Shown: positions 33,343 through 46,570, numbered from the stretch's first letter. The stretch: 64,000 bases of DNA from Ustilaginoidea virens (GCF_000687475.1 NC_057317.1:3906501-3970500), one strand, 5' to 3'. A program made the numbers and translations. Notes: generated by a model from the sequence alone, not told the origin.

Positions 33343-35387
33343 CTACGGGTTACGGTCCTTCCTCGCCCAGTCCCGTAAATCATTCTTCTTGATCTTGCCG
33401 GTACTGGTCTTGGGGAGCTCCTCCACCACCTCTACCTCTCTCGGCACCATGAATCTGCTGATGTTACTCTGATGCTTGGCCCAAGCAACGACGTCTTCTC
33501 CGCGCACCGTCTTGCCTTCCTTGGCCGTGACGTACGCCTTTGGCCGCTCACCCCACTGGTCGTCCGTCACGGCCACGACGCCGGCTTCGAGAATGTCTGG
33601 ATGCTGCACGAGCATGCTCTCCAAAGCTACAGACGAAATGTTCTCTCCTCCAGAAATGATGATGTCCTTGGCTCGGTCAAGAATCTGTGCGCTGCCATCC
33701 GGATGCCAGACAGCCAGATCGCCAGAGTGCAGAGCGCCCCCTGCGAAAAGCTTCCTCGTACCATCCGCATCCTTGTAGTATCCCTTTGCGCAAATGTTTC
33801 CGGAAAAGACGATTTCTCCGATTTCTTGACCATTCTTGGCAACGTCAGTCAGCACACCCTCGGGTTGGTCAGGCTTGATGATTCGAATAGGCAAGCTGGT
33901 GACGAAGCCGTGTCCTTGCCGAGCCATCTTGGCGTATTTTTGTGAAGGAGGGAGGTCGTTCCATTCGGGCAGCTGGTAGCACTTTGTGATGGGGCCATAC
34001 GTTTCTGTGGTTGCGTGTGTGTAAGCGCAACGCTCAGACAGACAATGCCGCTCGGATGTAGATGCCGGCTCACCTGTCATTCCATATACATGGACGGGCA
34101 TGAGGTTGAGATTGGTCTGTTGCGCAGGGTTTTTAAGCACATGTGCAGGGAGGACTGGTATCAGGATGTGCTGAACCTACCATTTGTTCAAATAGGTGAC
34201 CGGTGGGGGGACTAGCAGCCACTGTCACTTGGACCGGGCTGGGAAGCTTCTCGGCTTCCTTTGCGGCAACGAGGAGAGTATTCACGGTGGGCGCGGCATT
34301 GAAATGTGTGATGCCTTCCTCCTTGAGGAGTTTCCAAATCAGAGGGTAGTTGATCTTTCTTAAACAAACATTGAGCCCTCGAACAGCCACGACGGACCAG
34401 GGGAATGTCCAACCCATAGCATGGAACCTAACCCAGACAGTTAGTCGATGAGAAAAACCCCCGTCTGTCTTGATGGGCAGCAACGTGTGTGGGTTCCCGA
34501 CACGCGTGGTACTGACATTGGCAGAGTCCAAAGATAGCGACAATGTCCATGATTGAGACCGGATTCGATGATGTTTCCCATGGCCGCTAGGTAAGCGCCC
34601 CGATGAGTGTACACGACTCCCTTGGGCCGTGACGTGGTGCCAGATGTAAAGGGTATGGCCAGCATGTCGTCTTCGTTGCTAGCTTTGCACTGCAGTCCGG
34701 ACCAAGCGAGGCCACCTTGCTCCTCATCATAGGCAAGACCCTCCAAGATGGTTTGATTGAACTGGCCACAGGAAGGACCTCGGGCGACGTGGGTATCCTG
34801 GGCCGGCAAGCAAAGGTTAGCGAGCAAAGGTTTAGCGAACACTGACTGGCTGGTGGTGTATTGCAAAGCGATGGCACGCGGAAAAAGTGGTCGGGGTTGT
34901 TGGGGCTGGAGCTTACGACATCGACAATCAACGGCACGTTGCTGTGCTTCTTTGCGTAGGCGCCGAGCAGATTTTCAAACTCTTGGTCAACAATGATGCA
35001 GTCAACCTCGGCGTGCTCGAAGATGTAGGCAATGTCATGCTCCTTGAGTCTGTAATTTGCGGGAACAATGACACCGCCCGCGGCAACAATACCGTATATC
35101 GACTCGAGGAAGGCAGGGGTGTTTGGGGCAAGGATGCCGACACGAGCTAGCTTGTGCTTCTTGAGATAGTAAGCCAAGCCTCTGGCTCGGTCCGCGAATT
35201 CTTGGTAGGAACGGCGCAAAGTGACCCCGGTGGGGGTGATGTGAAGGATGGCTTGGGCATTGGGCTCGACGGCTGCGGCGCGCTCGAGGAAAAAAGTCGG
35301 CGACAAGTGGTGGATGTGAGGAGGCGGCTGCGGTTGAGGGAGCAGGTGGCCTAGGATAGACTGAATGCGCGAAGAAGGGCCAGACAT
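33343..35387 (-). CDS. AMP-forming acyl-CoA synthetase / acyl-activating enzyme
   Basis: ANL-superfamily adenylating enzyme, which activates a carboxylic acid with ATP and probably transfers it to CoA. Five exons (minus) 35387-34917, 34797-34517, 34427-34181, 34116-34074 and 34004-33343 give 567 aa with consistent phases. Motifs: ATP-binding loop FTSGTTSRPKGVVYTHRG (Ser where Gly is usual), LPMFHAMGWTFPW, FNAAPTVNTLL, VHVYGMTETYGPIT, SGDLAVWHPDG, ILDRAKDIIISGGENISS and the catalytic Lys of TSTGKIKK. No PTS1 (ends DRNP) and no clear presequence. The substrate cannot be told; the sequence is of the short/medium-chain or aryl acyl-activating sort. The second donor is GTCAGT, non-consensus but required by phase. 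Confidence 0.9.
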
Positions 35388-36273
35388 GGGAGGATGTTGC
35401 AGGGGCCTTGCCGATTCGATGGCAACAGACAAGAGGCACGAGGCAGCACCAGACTTGGGGATTCGTAGGGAGGTAGGTGGTGACAACCAACGGCTCGTAT
35501 GGTAAGGAACAAGATGTTGTGGTCGATGGACGCGACAAGGGGAGTGAGTTTTGGTGGTGCGAAAAGGGGACACGGGGAGCGAGACTCGGATTTGGCCGGC
35601 CCAGAGGAGAATGGCGCAGAGACCAGTCGCCAGACAAGACACGGGAGATGCTGCCTCCGGGCTGGCGGATGGGTGAAGTGGTGAGTCGTGACGGGTGGCT
35701 GACTCGGCTGAGGTTGACTTGACTGGCTTGACCAGGTTGACGACTGACTGACTGGCTGGCAGACAAAATCCCAGACAAATCCCTGCTTGCTAAAAGTCCA
35801 AGGGGCAACGGTCAACCAAGAGCCTTGCCAGCCACTAGATGCCCTCGGGCCTCGCTAGGAATGTGAAGACATGGCCAAACGCAGTCAGCATCCTCCCTGG
35901 GCTGAGCTGCGAAGAAAAATCGGAAACAAAGCGATGGCTCGGAAGGGTGCAGATTCCAGACGATCGCTGACTGAGACAGACAGACAAGACAGACAAGCAT
36001 TGTCCAGTCCAGTCCAGACTGCAGGTGCAGGGCCTGGGGCAGGGTTCTGCGAAAGCTTCCGATGCTAAGCATTGAATCAATCGGCATGTCTGATTGGCGC
36101 ACCGCGCAACCTTGGCTGGATGGGACAACGGAATGAGGGCGATGAGTCCACGAACGGACTGGACACGCAAAAAGAAGCCAGGCTCCTACCATTTTTTAAG
36201 CTTTCCCCTCTGTAATAGTAAGTTGAAAGGTTGTCTTGAAGGTGTCACCAGCGTAAGCCGGACAGCTATGAGG

Positions 36274-36310
36274 TACCTTGCGTACCTTGCGTACCTTAGG
36301 TACCTACATG
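36274..36310. repeat. GTACCTTGC repeats with TAGGTACCTA palindrome
   Basis: Two GCGTACCTT units run into TTAGGTACCTA, part of the dispersed palindrome family. Confidence 0.75.
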
Positions 36311-36666
36311 TGCGGAGCAGGCACCTGCTCTTGGTAGGTGCCTGGCCTTGCATCCCCGCCCCCGCAAGCAACTGTCGAACAGGGATCCTACATAGCACGG
36401 ACCAGCGTGTTCAATACTACAGGCAGGCGCGACTGGGTCAGGCCTGCAGGTCAGTGGTAGATACAGTACCTAGGTACCTATGTGCTCTCGCACTGATCGT
36501 AGCTCGTGGATCCTAATCGGTACATGCTGGCGCTACCCGGTACCCAACTTGCTGCCTCCGAAGTTCGGTGCCAAGGGCCAATGCGTTCCAGGGCAACTTC
36601 GACAACCTCCCGCCTCTCTCTCAACTCTTCTTAGCTGTCGTCTTCCCAGCAAGCCACGCAAGCAAA

Positions 36667-36667
<1 letters not shown>

Positions 36668-36702
<35 letters not shown>
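36668..36702. repeat. 35-nt poly(A) tract
   Basis: Uninterrupted A35 in the intergenic region, followed by A-rich GAAAA repeats. Confidence 0.95.
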
Positions 36703-36704
<2 letters not shown>

Positions 36705-37300
36705 AAAGAAAAAAGAAAAAAAGTAGTTGTTGGCAAATGTGTTTTCGCACGCAGGTGGGAAGGCATTGGCTATTTCTTCTGTTCCCCGTCTTCCGCGTCG
36801 CAAGTTTCGTACTGGTAGCTGTCTGGCTCGGGTCGTTTCAAACGCTCCGCTCGACACCCAACGTTGTCGGTTATCGCGAGTCCCATCCAGCCTTCGTCTC
36901 TGGGCTTTGACTGTCCTGAAAAGGGACTGATGAGAGACAATCACCTCAATTCGAATCATTTTCGGAGAGCTAGGCAGCCAAGCATTTTGCCCGCTGGACT
37001 TGTCCCATCTTTGGTGTAATGGCTCCCTTCCTCAGGCCCCATTCCGGCCATGCTGGCCATGCCGGCTCTTCCGCCTCGGCGTCTCACTGCGGTTCCCGCG
37101 TTGCTCACTTTGTGCAAACGCTTTTTGAATCTGGAGCTTTTTATGATGGCGAGCTGACTTTTTATCTGCAGGCAGAGCACCGCCCCTCAGCCTCTTGCAC
37201 TTTATGCCTTCGCAGAACCCCAAGAGCCCAACCGCCATTCGGCAAGGCGTACCTCGCCTGTCCCTGTCCCTGTCTTCATCCTCCATTTCCCCCAATCGAT

Positions 37301-39613
37301 ATGATAATGGCACAGACCAGGTCCAGAATCGGGGCCGACGCCTCTGAAAACACCGCATCAAGCGATCCCGACGCTGCGGAGGAGGACACACCAGTACCTG
37401 ATGCTTTCGAGACGAGTCATCATGGTGATGCAGATGAGCATGCTGAAGAGGCCGACGCTTCAGCTGAGCTTGATGAATTACCGATTGAGCTGATGACCCT
37501 CACAGACAGGTATTGGAATTCTAAACTTTTTCAACTGCCTGCCGGTGAACTTTTCTGACCCTATGCCGTCAGTTTCATTGAGTCTCTGAGCGCAAAAGTG
37601 CACTCGACGCCGCCGAGTATCGAGAGATTATCGCGCTTATTTCAGGACTTTTATGCCCTCGCATCTTCTCATATAAATACGAATATAAGCGCTCTTATTG
37701 TGCAGCAGACTCGTCGTACGTCGTCAGTTCCCTCTCCGTCGTCGACACCATCTGCAGCGAGTCGATTCCGATCCAAGGCTGCATCCCTGGGCTCAAAGGA
37801 CAAGCCAAAAGAAGAAGGCGAACGACAAATGATTACTTCCGAAGAACTAGCCAATCGTAAAAGGCTCAGAAAAGCACTCGAGCTGAAGAGAGGGTTGCTA
37901 GAGGAAGCCGTTGAGCGAAGATTATGCGAAGGAATATACCACAGAATCTACAGGCATAGAAGCACGCAGGACGAGGCCCAGGACGAGAAGCTGAGGTCGA
38001 AAACTGCAGCCCTAGCTCTTGTTGGAATCAGTCCCTTGGACCTGGGCGTGGACTATGGTGAAGAAGCGGCGCAGGACCCCGAGGCCTCGGCAGCCGTGAC
38101 TTCGCAGATGCGGGCGTCACTGGCCGAAGCAAGATCAGACATGGTCAAGATGAGCCGAGGACGGTATCCTCTAGCCAAAGCCAATCATTTGAAGGCGGCT
38201 CACAGGAGCATTGTCGACACGCTTGCCCAAGTTCATCCCTCTGCGTCCGCAGACGAGATAATGCCCATGCTGATATACACGCTCATCACCCTGCCACCCG
38301 AGAAGCTCAATGTCATCAGCGACATGCACTTTATCCAGTATTTCCGTTGGGCGCAAAAGCTCACGGGCGAGACGGCCTACTGTCTCACCAACCTGGAAGC
38401 GGCCGTCAGCTTCCTCCAAACGGTAGACTTGTCCACCTTGCGACCAGATGAGCAGCCGTCAGGGCCGCCAAAACCCGACGGTCAAGCGGCAGGAACACCA
38501 AAGGCCGAGACCTTCCCACCGGCTTATGGCGTGACTGCGCCATCTGCAAGCGGTAGCGAAGCGAGCAGCGACAGCGCCGCGGCCCCGAAACCCAGACCAT
38601 CCCCGTTTGGCCTCGGAGCTGGCCTCGGAGCCGACCTCGGAGCTGGCCCTGCCCTGAGAAACAGGAGGTTAAGCGATCTTGTCAACAGTCCTGCTCAAGC
38701 GCTTGGCGCCGCCAGTGGCGCCGTGTTCAACACCGCCGACCAGGGCCTCAAGACTATTTCCAACAGTCTGGGAGATAGCTACGCATTTCTGCTTGGAAAG
38801 CTAAAGGAGCGCCAGGATCAACCCAAGGAATCCATCATGGTTCCTCGCACGCTGGATGACGCCCGCAAACTCGTCAGCACTCCACCCATGGACGACGACG
38901 ACAACGCCAGCACGACCAGTTCTGCCGCCGCCGCCGCCGAGGGCGTGGAGCAGCAGCCCAAACGTCCGTCTGCCCGTCAAGATCGCGCCCTAAACCTCGC
39001 GGGCGGCCGGCGTGATGCCAGCGCCGACAGTGCCCTCAGTGGCACCTCTGCTGCCGGCAGAAAGCCCGCCCTCGCAGACGACCTCAAAAGGTCCAGTACG
39101 CCCACGTCAGCAGCAACGCCAGCTCCGGCAATGCTCGACTCGGTGCGCAATCTGGGCAGCTCCTTCAACCCCATCGGACGGCTATCCAGCATGGGCATGA
39201 TTCGCGGGTTTGGACGCACCGCTCCGACTCCCTCTGCTTCCACGAACAGTACACAGGCAACCGATGGCGGGGACCTCGCAACCGTGCGTCGCTCTCTCTT
39301 GTGCTTCTTTCTTTTTTGTTTTTTCCCTCCCTGGCTCCCCCTCCCCCATCTCAAAATTCCCCATGCCCTTGCAGCATCCGTCCGGCTCCCCCCCCCCCCC
39401 GCGCTGACCATGTGTAAACAGGCATTCCCCGACATTGCGCCGGCGCTACCTCCCAAGCAAGTAGTGGTCCCCAGGATCCAGCCTCCTAATAAGCGTTTCA
39501 TGGAACTCCAGAGTCCGGGCGAGCTAAAACTGGGAGAAGTTCGCGAGCTGCTCAAGGACTATCGACGCCTGGCTGTTGTATTGAAGAACCTCGGCGCGTT
39601 CAGCGAAGAGTGA
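37301..39613 (+). CDS. VPS9-domain guanine-nucleotide exchange factor for Rab5-type GTPases
   Basis: VPS9-type GEF, expected to activate Rab5/Vps21 GTPases on endosomes. Exons 37301-37509, 37573-39283 and 39422-39613 give 703 aa. The acidic N-terminus is followed by a helical bundle (IERLSRLFQDFYALASSHI, LEEAVERRLCEGIYHRIYRH). The VPS9 core is SADEIMPMLIYTLITLPPEK, LNVISDMHFIQYFRWAQKL and GETAYCLTNLEAAVSFLQTV. Residues ~330-640 are low-complexity, with tandem LGAGLGADLGAG. The conserved C-terminus is KRFMELQSPGELKLGEVREL. The second intron (GTGCGT...AACAG, 138 nt) is a multiple of three and has no in-frame stop, so unspliced RNA would still encode protein. Convergent with the TRK gene. Confidence 0.88.
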
Positions 39614-40380
39614 GGTTTCCAAGCCATTTGAAGAATTGCGTGGCGTGTGTTATAATAATCAAGAGGTTAATGGAATTGGAACGAGGCAAGGAAATCTTTT
39701 TATCGGAGTGCAACGACATGTGTGTATATCACCAATACTGGATAGCGAGGGCGGCTGGCCGGTGTTTATTTTGTTTTTATCTGGGTGGGAGTGTTGGGTC
39801 TTCTTTCTCAGCTGGAATCACACTCTTTGTTGTCAATTAGACGCTCAAACAGCAAGTAAGAGTAGAGACACTAGACCTGCTAAACTTGCTTTTGCCACGG
39901 TCCTGTACGGGGTCATGCGCGTCTTGGAAATACGACTGGACTGAGCAGTCTCGGCACAACGACGTGGCAGCTGAATGCACTTGACAGTGTTTTGTCTGGC
40001 ACGACTTGGCAAGGGGCTACGTGGTATGCTAGATTCCTAAATGACGCCCAAGCTCACACCGTTAGGAGCAGATTGTAAATTGCGCGCTGTGCCAACCGCC
40101 GATGCGATGAAGGAAAGGCAAATCGTCTCATCTTTGTGTGTGTATTTACATGTTGATGTGATGTGATGTGATGTGAGGTGTGTGTGTGTGTGTGTGTGTG
40201 TGTTTGCAATCGCTTGTCTAAGACGACGGCGGTTCCCAGCCGAAAAAAAAAAAAAACCAAAGATAAACAACAAGATACGAGCAAGAAAGTAAAGAGCAGC
40301 AAACGTCGACACAATCATCGATTATATACATAGACAGTTCTCGAGTGCTGCCAGATGGCCTTGGATCACCATGGGTTCAT
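39614..40380. other. Intergenic region between convergent genes
   Basis: No gene recognised. It contains the 3' ends of the VPS9 and TRK genes and a GATGT/GT microsatellite. Confidence 0.6.
40153..40204. repeat. GATGT then (GT)n microsatellite
   Basis: Several GATGT pentamers run into about thirteen GT dinucleotides. Confidence 0.9.
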
Positions 40381-43347
40381 CTAGAACATCGGAGCAGTGT
40401 CTGCTCTACGTGGCTGATCTCGTGATGCAGCGCTGGAGATGGGGTCAAGCTCTACCGTGTCCCCGTCCCGTTTGGGTTCTGTAAACGTCCTCATCGGACT
40501 GATTGGGGAACCTTGGGAGTCGGTTGAGCCCACGCGCTGATGCGACGGACCGTCTCGAGCCACGACAGGTCCAGGGTGAAGAAAGGACCGGACAACGCTG
40601 TTGGTCCGTCCACGCTCGCGGCTCTTACTGCGGGTTCGAGTCATGTTGGTGCCCTGGCGCTGGAAACCAGATGCGGTGGCAGGAAACAAGGCGGCATTTG
40701 TCCTTGCCAACGCCGCTTCCTGCTCTTCTGCTTCCCGCCTAAATTTCTCTTCGCTCGGAAGGAGAATGGCCCTGTCTAGGCCGTAAGGGAGGCCGCGGTG
40801 TCGGCCGCGGATCTGCATGGCGATAATGACTAGCTTGCCAATCACGGTGAACTGCGAGCACAAGGAGGCGTTGACTCCCCTTGCGCCCATGCTCAAGCCT
40901 ACAGTACCATACGCGCTGACAACCTCGAACAGGACATCGAACAAGGCAAACCTGCCAGCGACAAGCTTCGGGCCTTCACTCATGGCAAGGATGAAGAATC
41001 CCAAAAAGACGTACCACAAGTCAAAGGACAGCTGGCGTCGTAGATGGGTTCCGACATAGGACAGAGCAGGGGCGTCTTGGTCGTCTTCCACATCGTGCTT
41101 CTGATACATGCCAAGAGACTTTTCCTCGTAAACGTTTGTTCGACGGATTGAGATGGCAATGGGGAATACCGAGATGTACATCATGATCATGTAGAGAACC
41201 GGCATGGCAGGGTGCAAGTCGGACAGATTCACGGCAGAGAAGCCAGCAGTTCTGGTCGACGCGGCTTGGAAAAGGCCGATGACCACTCGGTTACTAACAC
41301 TGTACTTGGCAATCGGTTCAGAACCCAGCTAATAATCGGATTGCTGTCGGTTAGCGAAAAGCAAACAGAGGTGAAACGGGGGTGATGAATAAAACACGAG
41401 ACTAGGTGAGGGAGACCTACGTCGAGAACCATGAAGAAGAGAAGGTCGAGCGCGTTGAGGACGACCAAGATCCAGAACAGCCACCAACTCGGCCCGGATG
41501 GGAACAAGAGCGTGAAACAACGACGGGGATGATCGAGCAAAAATCTCAGCTCCTCCCATATCCCGGACCCGACTGGAGCGAGTTTGGCAGCCACCCAGAT
41601 GATGAAACGCAGCATGACGGGAAAGGCAGTGTTGCCGATGAGAATGAAGAACCATGAAATCATGAGTGTGAACTTGGATGTGTTGAATGAAATCATGCTG
41701 TCAGGAGTAAGCGTGAAGCCTACGTCCATAAAGGCCACATTCGAAGTGAAGAAAGCCCACCACGTTCTGCTCACGCCGTCCGCCTCGACAATCTGACCGT
41801 AGTGGTCGTTGTGGAGTATAAATGGCAGCAGACAAACAAGAATCACGAGGTGGAAGCCCCAAAAGTACACCAAGAGAACGATCAACAACGTCCTCAAAGA
41901 ACGGTACTCGATGCCTCCTAGCTCTTCTCGCTGCTCGAGCGTTAACCCGACAAAGTTGGAATTTCGGCCCATGGTTGGAGTGTACGACAAGTAGGGCATG
42001 TCGTCCGCTTTGGAACCAGACAGCGCAGAGCGGATGGTGTCAAGAGTGCGTGTTCGGACAGCTTTGACCGGTCTCGCATCTTCAGCGTCCTCCTCGTGGT
42101 ACTTGTTTTGGGAACGGTTGAGGATTCGGGGCTTGCGAAATCTCAGCGTATCCAAGGTACTGCCGGCGGCCTTGACGCCGTCTTCGAGCTCGTCCATACG
42201 GCGCCTATGAGGCTCCTCGATGATAATCGTCGGCTGACGCTCACGCAAGCGTGCCGAATCCGGCCTGCCGCTCTCCAGTCTTGAATCAATTGTGGCAGCG
42301 AGATTGAGCCGATTGTCATCCTCTTCGCGGATGTCACCTGCCTCGAGCCTTCTAGGCCCTAAGCCACGCTCGGCATCTCGCGGACCCGGGATACGAAGAA
42401 CCTCGTCATCGTCTTGGTTGCGCTGACGCTCTAGAATAGCAATGTGCTCGGCATGAGACCGATGCTGGGGAAACTTGGTAGCATCGTCTTCCATGCCATC
42501 GCTTCTCTTGACTGTCTCTGCAAATGTAATTGCAGTGTGGGCTGGTAGATTGCGTCCCGAGTTTCCACTTCCTCGGCGTTCTTGTCCAACCAATTGTTGC
42601 CTTGGACTTGCTTCATCAGACTTCTCTACGACGGCAGGCTCGGCTGATTGGGAATGGTCACCAGAAACAGTTGATGCGTCACTCTCGTCACTTATTTTCG
42701 CACCTGTTGTCTTGGGTTGGTGAGCAACGGCCCCCTCCAACAGAATCCCGTCATTGGTTATTCTCTGCTTAGGACCATTCTGAGGGACCAGGGTGATGTT
42801 GCGCCCATTGACACCTTGCTCCGTCCTATGCATGTCGCTCTGGCCCTTGGACTTGGATTTCGTCAAAGTCCTTCGTCTCAGTCTTACTTCGCGTGCCCAG
42901 CTGCGAAAGCGCTTTTCGAACCAGTACAAGCGCAAAAAGACGACGCAAGCGTGCATGGTGATTGGATTTGATGTCATGGCAAACAGATAAATCATTGCCT
43001 GCTGAAACCCATTGAGGAGGTTGACGTCGACCGGATTCAAGCCAGCTTGCGTGTTCGCTCCGCTTGCAAACATGAGCGCATCAATGTATGCTAGTTTCCC
43101 CTTTCCCGCTATGAATATGGCGACTGACGCGATAATGGTCGCTCCAATAATCCAGAAATCTGCCAGCATCATATGCGGTTAGCCAGACTCGTGTGGCTCT
43201 TGACAGGGAAAAAAAAAAAAAAGTGATCCCCCGACCCACCAACTTACAATGAACTGTGATGAAGCTGAAATGGGGCTTCTTAGCTATGAATGCTGGTTTT
43301 GCCGCTTTCAACTGCTCCCAAAGATAGGAGCGTGCCCCTTTCAACAT
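40381..43347 (-). CDS. trk: TRK-family potassium transporter
   Basis: Plasma-membrane high-affinity K+ uptake transporter of the TRK/HKT/KtrB superfamily. Exons (minus) 43347-43248, 43159-41421 and 41328-40381 give 928 aa. The four pore repeats are visible: FASGANTQAGLNPVDVN, FMDVGFTLTPDSMISF, AASTRTAGFSAVNLSDL and VSAYGTVGLSMGARG. Between the first and second lies the long charged cytosolic loop typical of fungal TRKs (~320 residues, Ser/Arg/Glu-rich). The first exon (LKGARSYLWEQLKAAKPAFI, then FSFITVHYFWIIG) gives the usual start. The C-terminal ~100 residues are Arg/Ser-rich. Intron 2 ends ATTAG before LGSEPIAKYSVSN. Selectivity between K+ and Na+ cannot be told. Confidence 0.95.
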
Positions 43348-45482
43348 GACGAATGATGAAATTCGTGACAGACTTTTCTTTACGAAAAAGGCTCACCGGT
43401 CAGTAAGGAAGGTGACTTTGGGGGGCCTGTGAGCCTTGCAGATTTCAAGCGTGAGTCCAATCAGAGGACTTTGCGTGCATAAAAGGGCAAAGCTGCATGG
43501 TGAGTAAACTGGTAACAGGCGTGAAGGATTCGGTGTCACCTGTCATTTAGCAGTGGTCGCGCTTTTTCGACTAGTAGAGAGAGATTAGTATTCTGCATAC
43601 AATGCTTCTTCAGAGCCAGGATGAGCAATGCGAGGCGGCGTTGATTCTTAGATATACCTGCGGTTTAGAAAAGGGCTGCTGCTGTGGTAGAAGGAGGCGC
43701 AAACCGAGATTCACCCTACACCGGATGCCTCGGATGTCCAACAAGACCAAGCGGTGACAATGGCCACGGGTGAAGATACACCTCGAAACAACCCTGCAGA
43801 AGACGAGGAGAGAAGTAAATTCTGTCGATTTCTCGATTTCTCGGTTTCTCGACTTCTCGATTTCTGAACGAAGAACGGGAAGAAGGGGGACGCGAAGCAC
43901 CTGCCCGATTTAATGGCCCCCTCGCAGGGTCGAGAGCGTGGTAGGAGAAAACACAGCAGGCAATGGCTGCTATTGTCCCATGCGTTCACGTTTTGTTGGG
44001 AGGCAAGGACGGAGTATTGAACGGTAATGGTTGAATGAAATGGGAGCCCTGCACGTGAGTTGACACTGGAAATTTCGGGCCCGAAACCTTGAAAAGCGAA
44101 AAGGATTCCAGGAGTCGGCGGCCACGTTGCGATGAAAAGACGAAACGAGCAGAAAGAAGCTAGAGAGAGTGGAAAATGCGAAGGAAAAAAAATAAGAAAA
44201 AAAAAGATGGTATTCCGTTTCGTCGAACAGGACTCGGCGTTGGATCGGATCGTCTGTAGCGTTTTGTCGGGTATAGAGTCGAGGTAGTTATGTCAACGAG
44301 GACACAGGGAGGGCTCCCCAGGGGTGGTTCGAAACAGTGATGTCAAGTCGGGGATGCGCAGAATCGATGGGTTCTGGAAAGTAAAGCACGTGGCAGATTG
44401 TCAGTGGGATGTGTGTGCAGTGTTGGCGAGCGTCGTCTTGTCTGGTAGGGACGGATGACGATTGGATGCCTTTCCCAAACCGCCTTGGGTGGACTGACTG
44501 GTTACACAGGCCCAGTAAGGTGGCACCGTGGCAGGACGATGTCGTGTTACGCCAGGAGAACTCCCGAAGTGTGTGTGTGGTGGGTGACACAAGCACCAGC
44601 ACCTGACACACCAGTGACCAGACCCAGATTCTCGACTCGCGATTCTAGAATCCAGGTCCTGATCCTGGAGCTGCGCAAGGGCAATGGCGCAAGGGCAAGG
44701 AGGGGGTTGTCGATCGCTGGACTAGCCCCGTGAGGCGTTCGACGAGCAGAAGGGGGAACGGGATGGGATCCAAGTGACGGATACGGAGAACAAACAAGGG
44801 GAGGGGGGAAGATGGCTGGGGCATACAAACGCAGGAGTGCGGCGTCGTGATCTATTGCAAAAAAGCACCAGACGTAACGTGATTGGGAATACATGTGTCG
44901 AGCTACCTACCTCCTATGTGACGCTGGACTAATAGGAGGCGACCACCGACGACACCTACTACAGATATGTACCTACTACAGGCAGGCGGCTGGGTCGGTC
45001 GGCAACTGGGCAGGCGCATTGCACTAACCGCCTGCTACATACAGACTTTCTCCAGGGCACTGGCAACTGATGACCGGCAGCTGGCAGAAGTCGGCACCTG
45101 AAAAGGGAAAACATCTTACACACGTGCATGAAGCCTGCCAGGTACTGTACCTGCCTGGTATGTCACTTGCATCTCCTATAGTAGCCATGGCGAGTATCGT
45201 CGCTCATGCCTCATTTCCCTGGCGCGCCAAGCTGGCACAGATAAAGGCAGATGGAACCCGTCATTGAAAGGACTCAGGACGCTTAAGACAAGTGTCTCAG
45301 CTGGCCTGAAATCGAACCGTGTCTGCGGAAGACACCACGTTCCATGGGGGAGCTGGTATACTACATATTGACTCTTGCGCTGCAGGACGCCGCGCCACAG
45401 CACATCAACCCAAACTTTCGTACTCCACTTAGGCACGCTACCTTGCAGTGACGCAGTGATACATTGATGGATTGATACATGA

Positions 45483-45546
45483 ATGCGTTGATGCGTTGAT
45501 GCGTTGATGCGTTGATGCGTTGATGCGTTGATGCGTTGATGCGTTG
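45483..45546. repeat. 8-bp minisatellite ATGCGTTG
   Basis: Eight exact tandem copies, flanked by degenerate TGATGGATTGATACATG units. Confidence 0.95.
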
Positions 45547-45960
45547 ATGCAGTGAAGCTCTGGTCCATTGCACGCACATCCCTTCACCTGCACCCTCAAA
45601 TCTCCCTAAAAGCTTAAGCAGATTTTTCCATGTCCGTCCGTCTTGCATCCTGAGAAAGATTGTCGCCAGAGTAGTATTTGAGCAGCAGCACTGATTGTTG
45701 TACTAGTGCTTTTTTCGGTGCAGCAGGACGTTGCAACAGGTACAGACAGTCAAGGTACATATAGTTCACAGCCCGAATTGCACTGTAGGCCACCGCTTGC
45801 GCCGCCAACATTTCAGTTCACGGGGGGACGGATGCATGGCATTGCATGGAACAAGTCGTCGTTCAACGACAAGCATCTAGGATAAAAAAAAACCCAAAAA
45901 AAAAAAAAAAAAAACCCTCAGTTAAAGCCAAGACAGACAGCAGCAAGCTTCAGTCTTTAG

Positions 45961-46008
45961 GCCGCATTCCTGGCCGCATTCCTGGCCGCGTTCCTGGCCG
46001 CGTTCCTG
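45961..46008. repeat. 12-bp minisatellite GCCGCATTCCTG
   Basis: Four tandem copies, two with CATTCCTG and two with CGTTCCTG. Confidence 0.9.
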
Positions 46009-46546
46009 GTTCCGACTGCTACATAGGCTTGCACTTGCAGCCAATGTTACGCCACCCTGCAAGTTGGTTGACCCTTTGCAGCCGAATGCCATGCAGCATC
46101 AAGCAAGTTGTTGGGCTAGGTTCGTCGGTGGCACGCATGTTCCCAGCGACAACATCCATCATGACAAACAGTGCTGCTGCTTTGCGCAAGTCCAAGGCTA
46201 TCGGCTCGTCCAATGCGCTCGAGTCGCGTCCCGTCTCGTCCCGTCTCGTCCCGTCTCGTCCCCCGTTATGCGGTCGGTCGCTTTGCAGTCGCGGCGTCAC
46301 GCGCTCCGTAACATCAACCAGCATTCAGGTTCCCATACGTTCATCGTAACATTGACAAGGAAGCAAGACAAGAAAAAAAAGATGCATTCAACTCCACCCA
46401 GAACCATTTGACCTTTGACCTTTTGACCTTTTTTACCATGATTTTACAATATAACCAAAGACTATCCCTCAAGATCAAAGCTTGCCGTACAACGCCGTGC
46501 AGGTGGTGTCCTGCTATGCAACCGAGGCCGCGTTGCCAACCCAGCT

Positions 46547-46570
46547 AAAAAAAAAAAAAAAAAAAAAAAA
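46547..46570. repeat. 24-nt poly(A) tract
   Basis: About 60 bases past the stop of the minus-strand XPB gene. Confidence 0.95.

Larger units (their letters stand above)
35388..37300. other. Intergenic region between divergent genes
   Basis: No gene recognised. It holds GACTGACTGG and GACAGACA repeats (35730-35765, 35970-35998), GTACCTTGC tandem units with TAGGTACCTA palindromes (36274-36310, 36465-36480), and an A35 run at 36668-36702. The last ~250 bp before 37301 are pyrimidine-rich and probably 5' UTR of the VPS9 gene. Confidence 0.6.

Noticed and set aside
45483..45546. CRISPR-like array
   Set aside because: Direct repeats have no spacers, and the organism is a eukaryote; it is a minisatellite.
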